Of a DNA stretch of 64,000 nt, positions 29,056-37,147 are shown piece by piece. This DNA comes from Nitrosospira sp. NpAV. GTDB taxonomy: Bacteria > Pseudomonadota > Gammaproteobacteria > Burkholderiales > Nitrosomonadaceae. Both the position numbers and the translations under genes were made by a program. Under the pieces are notes generated by a model. It did no database searches. It was given only the letters and a program-made list of their open reading frames with translations, and was not told where the DNA came from. The stretch spans positions 124,001 to 188,000 of the forward strand of contig NZ_JXQM01000008.1 of NCBI RefSeq assembly GCF_000832065.1. The letters are read 5' to 3'. Positions within the stretch are counted from its first letter, which is position 1; every line of letters begins with the position of its first letter.

Positions 29056-29505
29056 ATGAACGAATACACCGATCAAATATCTGGATACTTCAATCAAGTG
29101 CCTATGTGGCCCTTGGTTTTACTCGCTGTGGCAATCGTTATCTCGGGAATATACGAACTGTTCCACCGCAAGCAACGTGCTCATGCCATTGATGATTTCC
29201 GTTCCGCTATTCTCTCCACGCTCTCCGGTCTATATCCTGAACCTACCCATTGGCCTAAAAGTATCGATACTTATCTTTGTGCCCGATTGCCCGTCATGCA
29301 GGAAATCATCGACGATTTCAAGCCTAACGTACGCCAGGAGAGCCTCCCTGCCTACAACAGGGATTGGGATAACTATTATCAGTTCTGCCGCGCAGAGGTG
29401 ACCGACGACAAGTGCACCGCGGCAGACCTGAATCCCGGCGCGGAGCCAGACCCCAAAAAACAATTCCACACACTTGTCTCGAATCTTTTGCGTCATGCAA
29501 GCTGA
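29056..29505 (+). CDS. Membrane-anchored protein of unknown function
   Basis: 149 residues. One transmembrane helix near the N-terminus (WPLVLLAVAIVISGIYELF, about residues 18-36) is followed by a soluble domain rich in Tyr, Asp and Pro with four Cys (DTYLCARLP, YQFCRAE, DDKCTAA), ending in a helix LVSNLLRHAS. The basic residues just after the helix (HRKQR) suggest the domain is cytoplasmic. Ribosome site GAAAGGAATAC. The sequence does not match a family I can name; the spacing of Cys does not look like haem or zinc binding. An orphan between a prepilin gene and the His-rich repeat protein. Confidence 0.65.
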   Translation: MNEYTDQISGYFNQVPMWPLVLLAVAIVISGIYELFHRKQRAHAIDDFRSAILSTLSGLYPEPTHWPKSIDTYLCARLPVMQEIIDDFKPNVRQESLPAYNRDWDNYYQFCRAEVTDDKCTAADLNPGAEPDPKKQFHTLVSNLLRHAS

Positions 29506-29519
29506 ATTCTTGATTACAT

Positions 29520-29703
29520 TTTGACCGGGAATTAATTTAACTATAATATGAACTGACCCTTTGAAACCCCACCTATCGATCAAGTCTCTTGCGCCCGCAA
29601 TTTCAAAAGGGAAATCCGGGTGGCAGTTCCGCCAATAGATCTGTTTTGGGGGCGATAAGTCTCGATACCTGTCAACCGTTGCGCCAAGCTACGCTGGTAT
29701 AAT
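29520..29703 (+). promoter_or_regulatory. Two candidate promoters before the repeat-protein gene
   Basis: The first is TTGACC (29521-29526) with TATAAT (29542-29547), a near-consensus sigma-70 pair, though the spacer is only 15 nt. The second is an extended -10, TGG plus TATAAT at 29698-29703, inside a 15-mer shared exactly with the terC upstream region. Between them, 29602-29626 has GGAAATCCGGGTGGCAGTTCC, possibly a decayed copy of the dispersed repeat. Confidence 0.4.
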
Positions 29704-29783
29704 AAAAAGAAGCAGGGAAATACAGGAGTGGAGAATCAGCTTTATTTTACCGACTAATATCGTACTGAACTTTGGAGAGAAAA

Positions 29784-30056
29784 ATGAACAAACTGTTACC
29801 GATGCTTGCCGCAATAGCCTTCGCCACTACCTTCAGTTTTAACGCCGTCGCCGAAAAACATGATGGTCATGGCGATCATGGTTCGCATTCATCCAAGGCC
29901 CACGGCGACAAAGGGCACGCCGAGAAGGATGAAGCCCATGCCAAGAAGGCGCGGGAACACGCCGAAAAAGATGAGGCCCATGCCAAGAAGGCGCGGGAGC
30001 ACGCCGATAAAGATGAGGCCCATGCCAAAAAGGCACGAGAAGACGAGAAAAAGTAA
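29784..30056 (+). CDS. Secreted Lys/His/Glu-rich protein with 14-residue tandem repeats
   Basis: 90 residues from the ATG at 29784 (site TTTGGAGAGA); a TTG four codons upstream is rejected. A signal peptide (MNKLLPMLAAIAFATTFSFNAVA) is followed by a His/Gly segment (HDGHGDHGSH) and three tandem copies of a 14-residue unit, HAEKDEAHAKKARE, in DNA a 42-bp repeat. The charge pattern predicts a long single helix with salt bridges; the His residues could bind divalent metal. Copy number may vary between strains by recombination. An intrinsic terminator follows directly. Function unknown; small periplasmic metal-buffering proteins have similar composition, but this is only a suggestion. Confidence 0.75.
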   Translation: MNKLLPMLAAIAFATTFSFNAVAEKHDGHGDHGSHSSKAHGDKGHAEKDEAHAKKAREHAEKDEAHAKKAREHADKDEAHAKKAREDEKK

Positions 30057-30080
30057 TCCCGGCTCATTTCCCATTCACGT

Positions 30081-30109
30081 AAAGGCAGGCTTATCCCTGC
30101 CTTTTTTTA
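30081..30109 (+). terminator. Rho-independent terminator
   Basis: AAAGGCAGG and CCTGCCTTTTTTT form a GGCAGG/CCTGCC stem with a short loop (CTTATC region) followed by seven T residues. It lies 25 bp after the stop of the repeat-protein gene and would end that transcript. Confidence 0.85.
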
Positions 30110-30157
30110 TCGCGCTATTTTGAGGTGGTTTAAGACCTGCATCGGCTGTAAGGAATG

Positions 30158-30619
30158 TCAATACTCTTGCTTGGCAAATGCCTTGTAGACGCCAGCCATC
30201 GAAATGCCAAACATGATATGCGTAACGACTGTAATCCAGTCGCGGACCTCCGAGAACCAGGGAAAAATGATCGTTACGCCATACATATTTATCCCATAAA
30301 GGGTCAGTCCGTAGATAGCGCCTGCAAGCAACGACGGCAACATCCGCAGACGCGCGATCAAACCAGCCAGAACGAGGCTGTATGCGACAGAAATCACAAA
30401 ATGAATCAACGTCGCGACCATCATCACGGTCCAGTCAAAAGTGGCAGGGGGCGGCAAGACCTCCCGCCCCATTATGATTGCCGCAGTCAGGCGCGCATCC
30501 CTATATAACATCCAGGGCACGGCATCCAGAAAAATCCACCAGAGAAAAAGCTGTATCCCCGTGGCTAATATTCCCGCGACAATACCGGCGACAACCGCGG
30601 CGGCCCAGTTCACACCCAT
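30158..30619 (-). CDS. Conserved integral membrane protein, unknown function
   Basis: 153 residues with four predicted helices (about 7-28, 63-85, 93-115 and 128-146). It opens GVNWAAAVVAGIVAGILATG and contains FDWTVMMVATLIHFVISVAYS. The loop after the first helix has LDAVPWMLYRDARL, with two Trp. No transport, quinone or metal motif can be recognised. I recall similar proteins in betaproteobacteria carrying unreliable transporter names, so no function is given. It is isolated and convergent with the repeat-protein gene, whose terminator separates them. Confidence 0.75.
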   Translation of the reverse strand: MGVNWAAAVVAGIVAGILATGIQLFLWWIFLDAVPWMLYRDARLTAAIIMGREVLPPPATFDWTVMMVATLIHFVISVAYSLVLAGLIARLRMLPSLLAGAIYGLTLYGINMYGVTIIFPWFSEVRDWITVVTHIMFGISMAGVYKAFAKQEY

Positions 30620-30808
30620 AGGTCACCAAACAAGAAAATTGGTCAAGTCCTGCATAACTACCGCTGTGGCAGCGTGAATTCCAGAGTTCCTGCAAAACGT
30701 ACTACTGGAAACCGATTCGTTCTACAATGATAAGCATAGCATTGAGACCCATGCGCTCAAATCAGGATTCCAGAGATACGCAATAACCACTATGTGGCCA
30801 GCCCATTT

Positions 30809-31369
30809 ATGCAAAGCGTCGATTTGACCAACCATTTTCTGATCGCCATGCCCGCTATGGCGGACCCTTTCTTTTCCAAGACGCTCACATACATCTGTGA
30901 GCACAATGAACAGGGTGCGTTGGGTTTGGTAGTCAACCGCCCCATTGATCTCACGCTGAAAGATCTCTTCGATCAACTGGGTATTTCTTCTGATGATGAG
31001 GCCGCCGCGGGCCTGCAAGTAATGTTTGGCGGACCTGTACAACTGGATCGGGGCTTCGTGCTGCATCAACCGGTAGGCGACTGGCAATCCACCATGACCG
31101 TAAATCAAGAAGTTGGACTTACCACATCACTTGATATTTTACGGGCCATTGCCAGTGGAAACAGTCCCAAACAAATACTGGTTGCCCTCGGCTACTCAGG
31201 ATGGGCGCCCGGTCAGATAGAGCATGAATTGTCTCAGAATGCCTGGTTGACAGTACCCGCATCGCCCACCATCATATTCGAGCTTCCGTCCGAAGAGCGC
31301 CTGACCGCGGCGATGCACTCGCTGGGAATAGATTTCTCAAGCCTGTCGGACGAAGTGGGGCATTCCTGA
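30809..31369 (+). CDS. yqgE: YqgE/AlgH family protein
   Basis: 186 residues from the ATG at 30809, which places the family start [12 protein letters not shown] eight residues in. A GTG five codons upstream is possible, and neither has a good ribosome site. Typical phrases are [52 protein letters not shown] and NAWLTVPA. The biochemical role of this family is not established, although it was once thought to regulate alginate genes. It starts the yqgE-ruvX-pyrR-pyrB-pyrC' cluster, the same order as in Pseudomonas. Confidence 0.93.
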   Translation: MQSVDLTNHFLIAMPAMADPFFSKTLTYICEHNEQGALGLVVNRPIDLTLKDLFDQLGISSDDEAAAGLQVMFGGPVQLDRGFVLHQPVGDWQSTMTVNQEVGLTTSLDILRAIASGNSPKQILVALGYSGWAPGQIEHELSQNAWLTVPASPTIIFELPSEERLTAAMHSLGIDFSSLSDEVGHS

Positions 31370-31373
31370 GAGA

Positions 31374-31402
31374 ACCTAAATGAGCGGCCGGCTGCCGAAT
31401 GA
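31374..31402 (-). repeat. Inverted copy of the dispersed repeat at the ruvX start
   Basis: AAATGAGCGGCCGGCTGCCG then AATGAG reads, on the minus strand, as CTCATTCGGCAGCCGGCCGC then TCATTT, a diverged repeat copy. It fills the yqgE-ruvX gap and contains the annotated ruvX ATG, so that gene's start may have been altered by the repeat. Confidence 0.45.
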
Positions 31403-31911
31403 GTTTAATATCTATGAGTGGAACCGCAACCATGCAAATGCAGACAACACAACACTTGTCACCGGATATCGGAAGCAGTCATCGTTCCATAGGCGCGATT
31501 CTGGCTTTTGATTTTGGTAAAAAGCGCATCGGCATAGCGGTGGGTGATCTGGAGGTGGGTTTGGCGCATCCGCTTGCCACGGTTAGCGACGAAAATACGG
31601 TGCGGCGTTTCGATAGTATCGCCAATCTCATTGCCGAATGGCAACCAGTCCTGCTGGTGGTAGGACTGCCCGCTTATGCCGATGGCACGGAACATGAATT
31701 AAGCCGGTTGAGCCGACGTTTCGCGCGGCGGCTCGAAGGCCGATTTGGCATTAAGACTGTGCTGGTGGATGAGCGTTATACTTCGGTTAGCGCCAGCGTC
31801 ATATTGCGGGAAGCGGATGTCAAAAAAAAGAAGCGGAAACCGGTACTTGATCAAGTAGCGGCACAATTGATATTGCAATCCTATTTCGATGGACAAGATG
31901 CGGCTACCTGA
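31399..31911 (+). CDS. ruvX: Putative Holliday junction resolvase RuvX/YqgF
   Basis: Up to 170 residues. The RNase H-like fold begins at [16 protein letters not shown] (catalytic Asp in AFDFG) and includes [11 protein letters not shown] and [10 protein letters not shown] (second acidic pair). Family knowledge: it acts in 16S rRNA 5' maturation and/or junction resolution. About 30 residues precede the fold, which is long for the family. Alternative ATGs at 31414 and 31432 (the latter with GGA nine bases upstream) may be the true start, because the first ATG lies inside a repeat copy. It overlaps pyrR by 14 bp. Confidence 0.9.
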   Translation: MSLISMSGTATMQMQTTQHLSPDIGSSHRSIGAILAFDFGKKRIGIAVGDLEVGLAHPLATVSDENTVRRFDSIANLIAEWQPVLLVVGLPAYADGTEHELSRLSRRFARRLEGRFGIKTVLVDERYTSVSASVILREADVKKKKRKPVLDQVAAQLILQSYFDGQDAAT

Positions 31912-32407
31912 TGCGGAACAATTGCTGGCCGGTCTGGCCGACGTGATGCGGCCTGACGTTACCGCGAACACCGCGCTGGTGGGAATCTATACGGGAGGCG
32001 TATGGCTGGCGGAACGGCTGCATCAGGGTCTGGGACTCGCTCTCCCCCTGGGTACGCTGGATGTTTCGTTCTATCGCGATGACTTTGGTCAAATCGGCCT
32101 GCATCCCCAGGTTAAGCCTTCGGATATCCCGTTCGAAGTGGAAGGCAGTCATATCATCCTGATAGATGATGTGCTCTATACCGGACGCACCATTCGCGCC
32201 GCCATCAACGAATTGTTCGACTATGGGCGGCCAGCGAGCGTCCGCCTCGCGGCACTGATAGATCGGGGTGGCAGAGAGCTGCCTGTGGCCGCCGAATACG
32301 TTGGCGCGACGCTCGTTCTACCATCAGATAAAATGCTGGCGCTGGAAAAAGACATCGACGGAAAATTGGGTTTGAGCCTGTATAACAAAAACTCTCCGGG
32401 ACAATGA
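31898..32407 (+). CDS. pyrR: Bifunctional pyr regulator / uracil phosphoribosyltransferase PyrR
   Basis: 169 residues from the ATG at 31898 ([10 protein letters not shown], the usual betaproteobacterial N-terminus; GGACAAG upstream). A start at 31889 has no ribosome site. The PRPP-binding loop is [15 protein letters not shown], the type I phosphoribosyltransferase signature. In Gram-positives PyrR binds pyr mRNA and causes attenuation. In pseudomonads it has a different regulatory role, and either is possible here. It overlaps ruvX upstream and pyrB downstream (ATGA), so the three are tightly coupled. Confidence 0.94.
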   Translation: MRLPDAEQLLAGLADVMRPDVTANTALVGIYTGGVWLAERLHQGLGLALPLGTLDVSFYRDDFGQIGLHPQVKPSDIPFEVEGSHIILIDDVLYTGRTIRAAINELFDYGRPASVRLAALIDRGGRELPVAAEYVGATLVLPSDKMLALEKDIDGKLGLSLYNKNSPGQ

Positions 32408-33351
32408 ACAATCCGCAACTGAACAAGAACGGAGAATTGCAACACCTTCTTACCACCGAGGGACTCCCCGCCTCCATTCTGCTTCACATACTGAATACGG
32501 CCGAATCCTTTGTCGGAGTTACCGAGCGAGACATCAAAAAAGTACCCCTGCTACGTGGAAAATCCATATTCAATTTATTCTTCGAGCCCAGTACCCGTAC
32601 CCGCACCACCTTCGAAATCGCGGCAAAACGTCTTTCAGCCGATGTGGTCAATCTGAATATCGCGGCCTCCTCGCAAACCAAAGGCGAGACGCTGCTGGAC
32701 ACGGTCGATAACCTCGCCGCCATGCATGCCGACATGTTTGTGGTGCGGCATTCACAAAGCGGTGCGGCACACTTGATAGCACGCCACGTTCGGCCCGAAA
32801 TTCACGTTATCAATGCCGGGGATGGCCGGCATGCACACCCCACTCAGGGATTGCTCGATATGTTTACCATCCGCCACTATAAAAGTAACTTCCATGATCT
32901 GCGCGTGGCCATCGTTGGCGATATCCTGCACTCGCGGGTGGCACGCTCCCAGATTCACGCGCTGACCACACTCGGTGTGCCCGAAGTACGCGTCATTGCG
33001 CCTAAAACCCTGTTGCCCGCCAAAGTGGAGCGGCTAGGCGTCCATGTTTATCACGAAATGGCGCAAGGGTTGAAGGATGTGGATGTGTTGTTGATGCTGC
33101 GCCTGCAGAATGAACGCATGCTCAGTGCGCGCCTTCCCAGCACGGAAGAATACTTCAAATACTATGGACTTACGCCGGAAAAACTGTCTCTGGCGAAGCG
33201 CGATGCCATTGTCCTGCATCCGGGCCCGATGAATCGCGGCGTGGAAATTGATTCCGCGGTAGCCGACGGCGGACAGTCGATGATTCTGCCGCAAGTCACG
33301 TTCGGAATCGCGGTCCGGATGGCGGTGATGTCGATTCTGGCGGGTAACTAA
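32404..33351 (+). CDS. pyrB: Aspartate carbamoyltransferase, catalytic subunit
   Basis: 315 residues. It condenses carbamoyl phosphate with aspartate, the first committed pyrimidine step. The carbamoyl-phosphate site is [13 protein letters not shown] (about residues 60-72), with the 80s loop SSQTKGETL and the HPTQGLLD and LHPGPMNRG motifs. The N-terminal about 25 residues before the fold resemble the extension of class A ATCases, which assemble with an inactive dihydroorotase-like subunit; that partner is encoded just downstream. It starts inside the pyrR stop. The stop codon TAA is also the first bases of a MITE-like unit. Confidence 0.96.
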   Translation: MNNPQLNKNGELQHLLTTEGLPASILLHILNTAESFVGVTERDIKKVPLLRGKSIFNLFFEPSTRTRTTFEIAAKRLSADVVNLNIAASSQTKGETLLDTVDNLAAMHADMFVVRHSQSGAAHLIARHVRPEIHVINAGDGRHAHPTQGLLDMFTIRHYKSNFHDLRVAIVGDILHSRVARSQIHALTTLGVPEVRVIAPKTLLPAKVERLGVHVYHEMAQGLKDVDVLLMLRLQNERMLSARLPSTEEYFKYYGLTPEKLSLAKRDAIVLHPGPMNRGVEIDSAVADGGQSMILPQVTFGIAVRMAVMSILAGN

Positions 33352-33476
33352 ACCTGAATTTCGGCAGGCGATTGTTCATTTATTAAATGGATATATGACT
33401 CATAAGGATATATTTTGCTGTTCAAAACCTCATCTTTGGGTGAGCCCGCTACCGTTCAACTGCCGGATTTAGGTTA
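33351..33476. repeat. 126-bp MITE-like unit of paired dispersed repeats inside the pyr operon
   Basis: Left arm AACCTGAATTTCGGCAGGCG then ATTGTTCATTT (33351-33381). Right arm reads inverted AACCTAAATCCGGCAGTTGA then ACGGTAGCGGGCTCA (33476 back to 33442). The interior has TTTTGCTGTTCAAAACCTCA followed by TCTTTGGGT, which parallels the interior of the unit at 23489-23612. It sits between the pyrB stop and the pyrC' start eight bases later, so it must be transcribed with the operon and could form a long RNA hairpin. Confidence 0.75.
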
Positions 33477-33483
33477 AAACAGA

Positions 33484-34758
33484 ATGAAACTCCTTATTAA
33501 AGGCGGCCGTGTTATAGACCCCGGAAACGGGATTGACGCTGTTATGGATGTTTTCATCGCTGCCGGAAAAATTGTCGGCATGGGAGCAAACCCGCCTGGC
33601 TTCCATGCCAATCGCGAAATAAACGCGGCGAATCTGGTGGTATGCCCCGGCCTGGTAGATCTATCCGCACGCCTGCGCGAGCCCGGTTTTGAGTATAAGG
33701 CCACGCTGGAATCCGAAATGGGAGCGGCTGTAGCGGGCGGCATCACCAGCCTGGCATGCACGCCAGACACCGATCCGCCCCTGGATGAACCGGGGCTGGT
33801 GGAAATGCTGAAGCATCGTGCCAGAAGCCTCAATCAGGCCCATGTCTATCCCATTGGGGCGCTCACTCAAGGTCTGAAAGGCGAAAGGCTCACGGAAATG
33901 GCTGAACTGCGTGATGCGGGCTGTGTCGCTTTTGGCCAGTCCGATATGCCGCTCACCAACGCACGAGTCATGATGCATGCAATGCAATACGCTTCCACCT
34001 TCGGTTTTGGAGTATGGTTGCGTCCCCAGGATGCGAGCCTCGCCGATGGCGGCGTAGCCCATGATGGCGAAGTGGCGACGCGGTTGGGCCTGCCAGCGGT
34101 TTCCGTATGCGCGGAAACCGTAGCCTTATCGAATATTATTTTGATGGCGAGGGAGACAGGCGCCACCGTGCATTTGTGCAGAATTTCCAGTGCAGAAGGC
34201 GTCGCCATGGTGCGGGCAGCGAGGCAGCAGGGCTTGCCGGTTACCTGCGATGTAACGGCCAATCACATACACCTCTCGGAAATGGATATCGGCTTTTTCG
34301 ATTCCAATTGCCATCTTGTTCCTCCGCTGCGGGGACTCAGTGATCGTAATGCGCTGCGAGCCGGCCTGCTGGACGGGACGATAGATGCGGTGTGTTCCGA
34401 CCACACACCAGTGGACGACGATGCCAAGCAATCACCTTTCGGCGAGGCGGAAGCTGGTGCCACCGGCCTGGAGTTGTTGCTGCCGCTGACCTTGAAATGG
34501 GCGAGGGAAATGAAGATTCCATTGGCTGCCGCCATGGCCAGGATTACCATGGAGCCCGCCCGGATACTAGGTATAGATGCGGGCCACCTATCTCTCGGTG
34601 CCGCCGCTGATCTTTGCATTTTCGACCCCGATCAATACTGGAAGGTGGAGGCGGCAGCGCTCAAAAGCCAGGGCAAAAACACGCCGTTTCTGGGTATGGA
34701 GCTGCAAGGCAAGGTAAAATACACTTTGGTCAACGGCACCATTGTGCATGAAGGCTAA
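33484..34758 (+). CDS. pyrX: Dihydroorotase-like protein, probably inactive PyrC' (PyrX)
   Basis: 424 residues with the type I dihydroorotase/amidohydrolase fold, but key metal ligands are missing. The HxH of active enzymes (usually in DxHxHLREPG) is replaced by Ser61-Ala-Arg63 in VDLSARLREPG, and the His of the usual CHVS motif is Arg (HLCRISS). The late SDHTP motif is kept. Family knowledge: pseudomonads have just such a non-catalytic subunit, encoded after pyrB and needed for assembly of the ATCase dodecamer; a true PyrC is encoded elsewhere. The same gene order here supports that role. It is separated from pyrB by a repeat unit. Confidence 0.88.
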   Translation: MKLLIKGGRVIDPGNGIDAVMDVFIAAGKIVGMGANPPGFHANREINAANLVVCPGLVDLSARLREPGFEYKATLESEMGAAVAGGITSLACTPDTDPPLDEPGLVEMLKHRARSLNQAHVYPIGALTQGLKGERLTEMAELRDAGCVAFGQSDMPLTNARVMMHAMQYASTFGFGVWLRPQDASLADGGVAHDGEVATRLGLPAVSVCAETVALSNIILMARETGATVHLCRISSAEGVAMVRAARQQGLPVTCDVTANHIHLSEMDIGFFDSNCHLVPPLRGLSDRNALRAGLLDGTIDAVCSDHTPVDDDAKQSPFGEAEAGATGLELLLPLTLKWAREMKIPLAAAMARITMEPARILGIDAGHLSLGAAADLCIFDPDQYWKVEAAALKSQGKNTPFLGMELQGKVKYTLVNGTIVHEG

Positions 34759-34816
34759 ACCAATTCGCAGCTGAACGTTCACCCATAACAATCTGTAATC
34801 ACTCTCCTGGAATACC

Positions 34817-36892
34817 ATGACAAACCCTCTACTCGATTTTTCCGGACTCCCGCGCTTCGCAGATATCCGAACCGAGCATATTACTCCGGCGATAAAGCAA
34901 CTACTTGCCGATAACCGCGCCATCATGGCCAGGATACGTGCCGATACCGCCATACCAGCCTGGCAAAATTTCGTGCAGCCGATGACTGACGCCAACGAGC
35001 GTTTGTCTCGCGCCTGGAGTCAGGTCTCGCATTTAAACGCAGTGGTGAACAGTTCGGAATTGCGTGAAATATATAACACCAACCTGCCGCACGTTACGCA
35101 GTATTATGCTGAATTGGGCCAGGATCAGGCTTTATTCGAAAAATTCAAACAGCTTCGCAATAATCCGGAATTTGAAAGCCTGAATCGCGCACGGCAAAAA
35201 ATTATCGAGAACGAGTTACGAGATTTCCGCCTGGGCGGAGCGGAGCTCCCGCCGCGGGAAAAAGAGCGTTTTCTCAAAATTCAGGAAGAGCTGTCGGCGC
35301 TCTCATCCAGATTCAACGACAATCTGCTGGATGCCACCAATAGTTTTATCCTGCATGTGGAGAATGCGGACGAGCTATCGGGCATCCCCGCGGACGTCCT
35401 GGAAACGGCCAGGGAAATCGCGGCGAAAGAAGGTGCACCAGGCTGGAAATTCACGTTGCATGCCCCATCCTATATGCCCGTCCTGCAGTATGCGGATAAT
35501 CGGGCGCTTCGCGAGAAAATGTATCGCGCCTATTCCACCCGCGCGAGTGAACTGGATAAAGTGGAATGGGATAACACCCCGCTCATCAACAAGATACTTG
35601 AATTACGTAAGGAAGAGGCGCGGATGCTGGGGTTTGATTGTTACGCCGAGGTGTCGCTCGCAACAAAAATGGCCTCGACGCCGAAACAGGTCCTGGATTT
35701 TCTGGGAGAGCTTGCCGTCAAGGCCCGGCCCTACGCTGAACGCGATCTGAAAGAGTTGTCTGAGTTCGGTGCGAGTAAGTTGCAGTTGGGAAAACTGGAA
35801 GCATGGGATCTGGCTTATGTCAGCGAAAAACTGCGCCTTGACCGCTATGCGTTCTCCGAGCAAGAGGTGAAGCAGTATTTCCCTGAAACCAGTGTGCTGC
35901 CGGGAATGTTCAATCTGGTGGAGAATCTCTACGGCATTATTATCACTCCACCCCCAGAGGCGGCCGGTATTCAACTCTGGCACCCTGATGTAAAGTTCTT
36001 CACGATAAAGAACGCTGAAGGAAGCCTGATCGGACAATTTTATCTCGACCTTTATGCACGTCCCGGCAAGCGTGGGGGGGGATGGATGGACGACGCCATC
36101 AGCCGCCGCCGGATCGGATCTGGAGAACTTGGCATCCAGGCGCCGGTAGCGTATCTCACTTGCAATTTTTCCGCACCCGTCGCTCTTAATGGGCAAATCC
36201 GCCCTGCTCTGTTTACTCATGACGAAGTCATCACATTATTCCATGAATTCGGCCATGGGCTCCATCATCTGCTCACCCGGATTGAAGACCTGGGTGTATC
36301 GGGGATCAATGGCGTGGAATGGGATGCGGTAGAACTACCCAGTCAATTCATGGAAAACTTTTGCTGGGAGCGCGAAGTGCTGATAAATATGACCAAGCAT
36401 GTGGACACAGGTGAATCGATCCCGCCTGCGTTATTCGACAAAATGCTGGCCGCGAAAAACTTCCAGAGCGGCCTTCAGATGCTTCGCCAGATAGAATTTG
36501 CATTATTTGATATGCGGCTGCATTCTGATTTCAACCCAGGCGGGACGAAAACGGTACAGCAATTACTGGATGAAATTCGCGAGCAGGTCGCTGTCATTAT
36601 TCCACCCCCATTTAATCGTTTTCCCAACAGTTTCTCGCATATTTTTGGTGGAGGCTATGCGGCCGGGTATTATAGCTACAAATGGGCGGAAGTATTGTCC
36701 GCTGACGCATTCAGCCTGTTTGAGGAAAGCCATGCCGGGGAAGTGATCAATGCCGAAACCGGTGCACGCTTCCGAAATGAGATTCTCGCCGTCGGCGGCA
36801 GCCGCCCAGCGCTCGAATCATTCATTGCATTCCGGGGACGTGAGCCGAAAATCGATGCGCTATTGCGCCATAACGGCATGGCAACTGCATGA
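34817..36892 (+). CDS. prlC: Oligopeptidase A (M3 family zinc metallopeptidase)
   Basis: 691 residues, close to the E. coli enzyme. It degrades short peptides, including cleaved signal peptides, in the cytoplasm. The zinc-binding motif HEFGHGLHH starts near residue 476 within EVITLFHEFGHGLHHLL, and the downstream Glu ligand lies in WDAVELPSQFMENF. The C-terminal motif FGGGYAAGYYSYKWAEVL is typical of the family. No signal peptide. ATG at 34817 follows TCTCCTGGAATACC. It follows pyrC' after 58 bp and may be partly cotranscribed. Confidence 0.95.
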   Translation: MTNPLLDFSGLPRFADIRTEHITPAIKQLLADNRAIMARIRADTAIPAWQNFVQPMTDANERLSRAWSQVSHLNAVVNSSELREIYNTNLPHVTQYYAELGQDQALFEKFKQLRNNPEFESLNRARQKIIENELRDFRLGGAELPPREKERFLKIQEELSALSSRFNDNLLDATNSFILHVENADELSGIPADVLETAREIAAKEGAPGWKFTLHAPSYMPVLQYADNRALREKMYRAYSTRASELDKVEWDNTPLINKILELRKEEARMLGFDCYAEVSLATKMASTPKQVLDFLGELAVKARPYAERDLKELSEFGASKLQLGKLEAWDLAYVSEKLRLDRYAFSEQEVKQYFPETSVLPGMFNLVENLYGIIITPPPEAAGIQLWHPDVKFFTIKNAEGSLIGQFYLDLYARPGKRGGGWMDDAISRRRIGSGELGIQAPVAYLTCNFSAPVALNGQIRPALFTHDEVITLFHEFGHGLHHLLTRIEDLGVSGINGVEWDAVELPSQFMENFCWEREVLINMTKHVDTGESIPPALFDKMLAAKNFQSGLQMLRQIEFALFDMRLHSDFNPGGTKTVQQLLDEIREQVAVIIPPPFNRFPNSFSHIFGGGYAAGYYSYKWAEVLSADAFSLFEESHAGEVINAETGARFRNEILAVGGSRPALESFIAFRGREPKIDALLRHNGMATA

Positions 36893-37001
36893 AATGACGT
36901 CGAAGGAATACGGCATAATACTTTCGGAAATTCCATTGGAGTCCCGCAGACAGCGGTGTGTATTAATTCTTGCAACGACATCGGTCCAACGCTAGTATAG
37001 C

Positions 37002-37061
37002 GAAGGCATTCCGGCATCCTACAATTCAAAGCCATCGTATAAATATCACAAGAATGCCTTC
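37002..37061. repeat. Inverted repeat upstream of the P460 gene
   Basis: GAAGGCATTC (37002-37011) and GAATGCCTTC (37052-37061) form a perfect 10-bp stem around a 40-nt AT-rich loop. It lies in the 255-bp gap between prlC and the cytochrome P460 gene. No U-tract follows, so it is more likely regulatory or an RNA structure than a terminator. Confidence 0.45.
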
Positions 37062-37147
37062 CGTCATATGTGGCCTCAACCGGGAAGCTATCGGCCAAAT
37101 TGACGGAGGAAAGGTAATTAATCCCGCTCGATAACAGGAGAAACCAC

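Noticed and set aside
29839-30074. Several frames opposite or shifted to the 14-residue repeat gene
   Set aside because: They only mirror the 42-bp DNA repeat, and the sense frame has signal peptide, ribosome site and terminator.
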